Below, in pieces: positions 62,876-64,000 of a DNA stretch of 64,000 nucleotides. The stretch lies in the NCBI GenBank assembly GCA_019637075.1, contig JAHBWI010000002.1, forward strand, positions 558,001 to 622,000. The letters are read 5' to 3'. Position 1 is the first letter of the stretch. Each line of letters opens with the position of its first letter. The notes under the pieces were generated by a model, which ran no database searches, had not been told where the DNA came from, and was given only the letters and a program-made list of their open reading frames with translations. Position numbers and translations under genes: made by a program. The stretch is from Nitrospiraceae bacterium. Its GTDB lineage: Bacteria; Nitrospirota; Nitrospiria; Nitrospirales; Nitrospiraceae.

Positions 62876-63625
62876 CTAATGGGCGTGCTCGCTATGACCG
62901 TGCAAGGTAATGGCATCGCCGAGATACACACAGCTCAGCACGGTAAAAATATATGCCTGGATGAATGCGATACCGACTTCCAAGCCGTTCATCGCAATCG
63001 TAAACGCAAATGGCAACCAACCGATCAGCAACCCGCCGCTGATGGCGAGGCCGAACAGCACGCCCAAGATAACGTGTCCTGCCGTCATATTGGCGAACAA
63101 CCGCACCGCCAACGAGATCGGACGAGCCAACTGGCTGATCAGCTCGATCGGAATCATGAGCGGCAACAACCACCCCGGCGTTCCTGGCGGAACCAGAATG
63201 CCCAGAAACTTGGCGCCGTGCAGCGAAAATCCGAGCACGAGGCTCAGTCCGTAGATGCCGACCGCAAACACCGCGGTCACGATGATTTGGCTGGTAACCG
63301 TGTAGGACCCGGGGATGAGCCCCAGCAAATTGCAAAAGAGAATGAACAGAAACAGGGTCGCAATCAACGGGAAAAACTTCATCCCTTGTTCGCCCATCGT
63401 GTCCAAAATGATGCCGCGAATGAAATCGACGATCATCTCGGCCAGGTTCTGCAACTTTCCGGGGACCAACTGTCTGGTGGCGGCAGCGGAAATCATCAGA
63501 AACGACACCAGGCCAACCACAATCCACATCAAGATCACGGCCTTGTTGATCGAGAGATCCAAGGCTCCCGCTCCAATGGAGATCAGGTCGTGCAGTTCAA
63601 ACGCATGTAAGGGACTTTCTTCCAC
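62876..63625 (-). CDS. atpB: ATP synthase subunit a
   Basis: 249 residues from a GTG at 63625. Five to six membrane helices; the essential Arg in ISQLARPISLAVRLFANMTAGHVIL. Proton half-channels against the c ring. It begins two bases after the small AtpZ/AtpI-like gene. Confidence 0.93.
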   Translation of the reverse strand: MEESPLHAFELHDLISIGAGALDLSINKAVILMWIVVGLVSFLMISAAATRQLVPGKLQNLAEMIVDFIRGIILDTMGEQGMKFFPLIATLFLFILFCNLLGLIPGSYTVTSQIIVTAVFAVGIYGLSLVLGFSLHGAKFLGILVPPGTPGWLLPLMIPIELISQLARPISLAVRLFANMTAGHVILGVLFGLAISGGLLIGWLPFAFTIAMNGLEVGIAFIQAYIFTVLSCVYLGDAITLHGHSEHAH

Positions 63626-63627
63626 GA

Positions 63628-63881
63628 TTATCCTTTGTCTTGACGGTCAGTCGTCTCTTGGCCGGCGGGCCATACCTGCGCCGCCCGGTAGGCGTTGCGC
63701 ATTCCTGCCGCAGCCCCGAATATCAAACCCACCACCAATCCCCAGGGATTGGAGTCGAAGAGATACGTATCAACAACCCAACCAAGTCCCCCACCGACGA
63801 TCAGCGCAGCAAGCAGTTCCGTCCCGATTCGGACAGCCTGTCCGAGCCCCGCATAAAACGGATCATTGGTGGCGGGCATAA
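63628..63881 (-). CDS. AtpZ/AtpI-like small membrane protein
   Basis: 84 residues from the ATG at 63881. Two membrane helices with the AtpI/AtpZ pattern (VRIGTELLAALIVGGGLGWVVDTYLFDSNPWGLVVGLIFGAAAGMRNAYRAA). It helps c-ring assembly or divalent-cation supply to the enzyme. First gene visible of the ATP synthase F0 operon; its promoter lies in or beyond the last 120 bases. Confidence 0.85.
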
Positions 63882-64000
63882 CACACCTACGGGCGGCGCC
63901 CGCTCCGCACAGTCGGATAGGGTTCGCCCTCAGGCGGGCGCGCCATTCAAGCAAAGTCACCGGGGTTTTGTCAAGAACATGGGCCCCTATGAGGCGGACC

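Noticed and set aside
1-64000. CRISPR arrays, tRNA or rRNA genes
   Set aside because: No evenly spaced repeats, no clover-leaf with CCA-type end and no rRNA-like stretch was seen on reading through.

Overview
The window (64 kb, GC-rich) reads as a chromosomal segment of a Nitrospirota bacterium, most probably Nitrospira-like. This rests on protein style and gene content recalled from that group; there is no rRNA gene in the window to confirm it. Many genes sit in short same-strand operons with GGAGG-type ribosome binding sites. I see no CRISPR array, no prophage and no tRNA.

1-25 kb is a mosaic of small accessory operons: a truncated DUF3943 protein; an aldo-keto reductase/HAD/OsmC group; a three-gene envelope operon (outer-membrane barrel, lipoprotein, DUF4396 membrane protein) with His-rich tails; an ECF-type sigma factor whose Cys-rich tail is cut by a stop codon; a giant AsmA-like protein; a DUF2024-MarR pair with a readable promoter and operator; a DEAD-box helicase and pyrophosphatase; a divergent TetR/MFS pair with shared operator sequences and a downstream detoxification-type cluster; and a sigma/ChrR-like anti-sigma pair followed by an exported truncated haemoglobin.

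25.9-31.0 kb is a scar of mobile DNA. Two directly repeated IS3-family elements (one intact, one badly decayed) flank a 5'-truncated RHS/YD-repeat gene with a Cys-rich C-terminal domain, and a small lipoprotein gene that overlaps its 3' end.

31-43 kb holds metal and metalloid genes. A Crp/Fnr regulator lies downstream of a complete bufferin operon (BufA precursor, DUF692/MNIO BufB, DUF2063 BufC, DoxX). Next come a 41-residue Cys-rich membrane peptide and a DsrE-like protein that seems to start at ATA. Two arsenic methylation modules follow: arsM-arsR-arsS-PiT on the plus strand, and a separate arsR-arsM pair on the minus strand with perfect ATCAA-N6-TTGAT operators.

43-64 kb is housekeeping: hflKC, fhs, an M23 peptidase, cutA, a rhodanese, a sugar epimerase, and the conserved tlyA-xseB-xseA-ymdB-rny-zapA-zapB run. 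A candidate 6S RNA lies between zapA and rny. Then come a lytic transglycosylase, rlmN, a paired active/inactive M16 protease, larE, and the F0 part of the ATP synthase operon (atpF, atpE, atpB, AtpZ/AtpI-like) running off the right edge.
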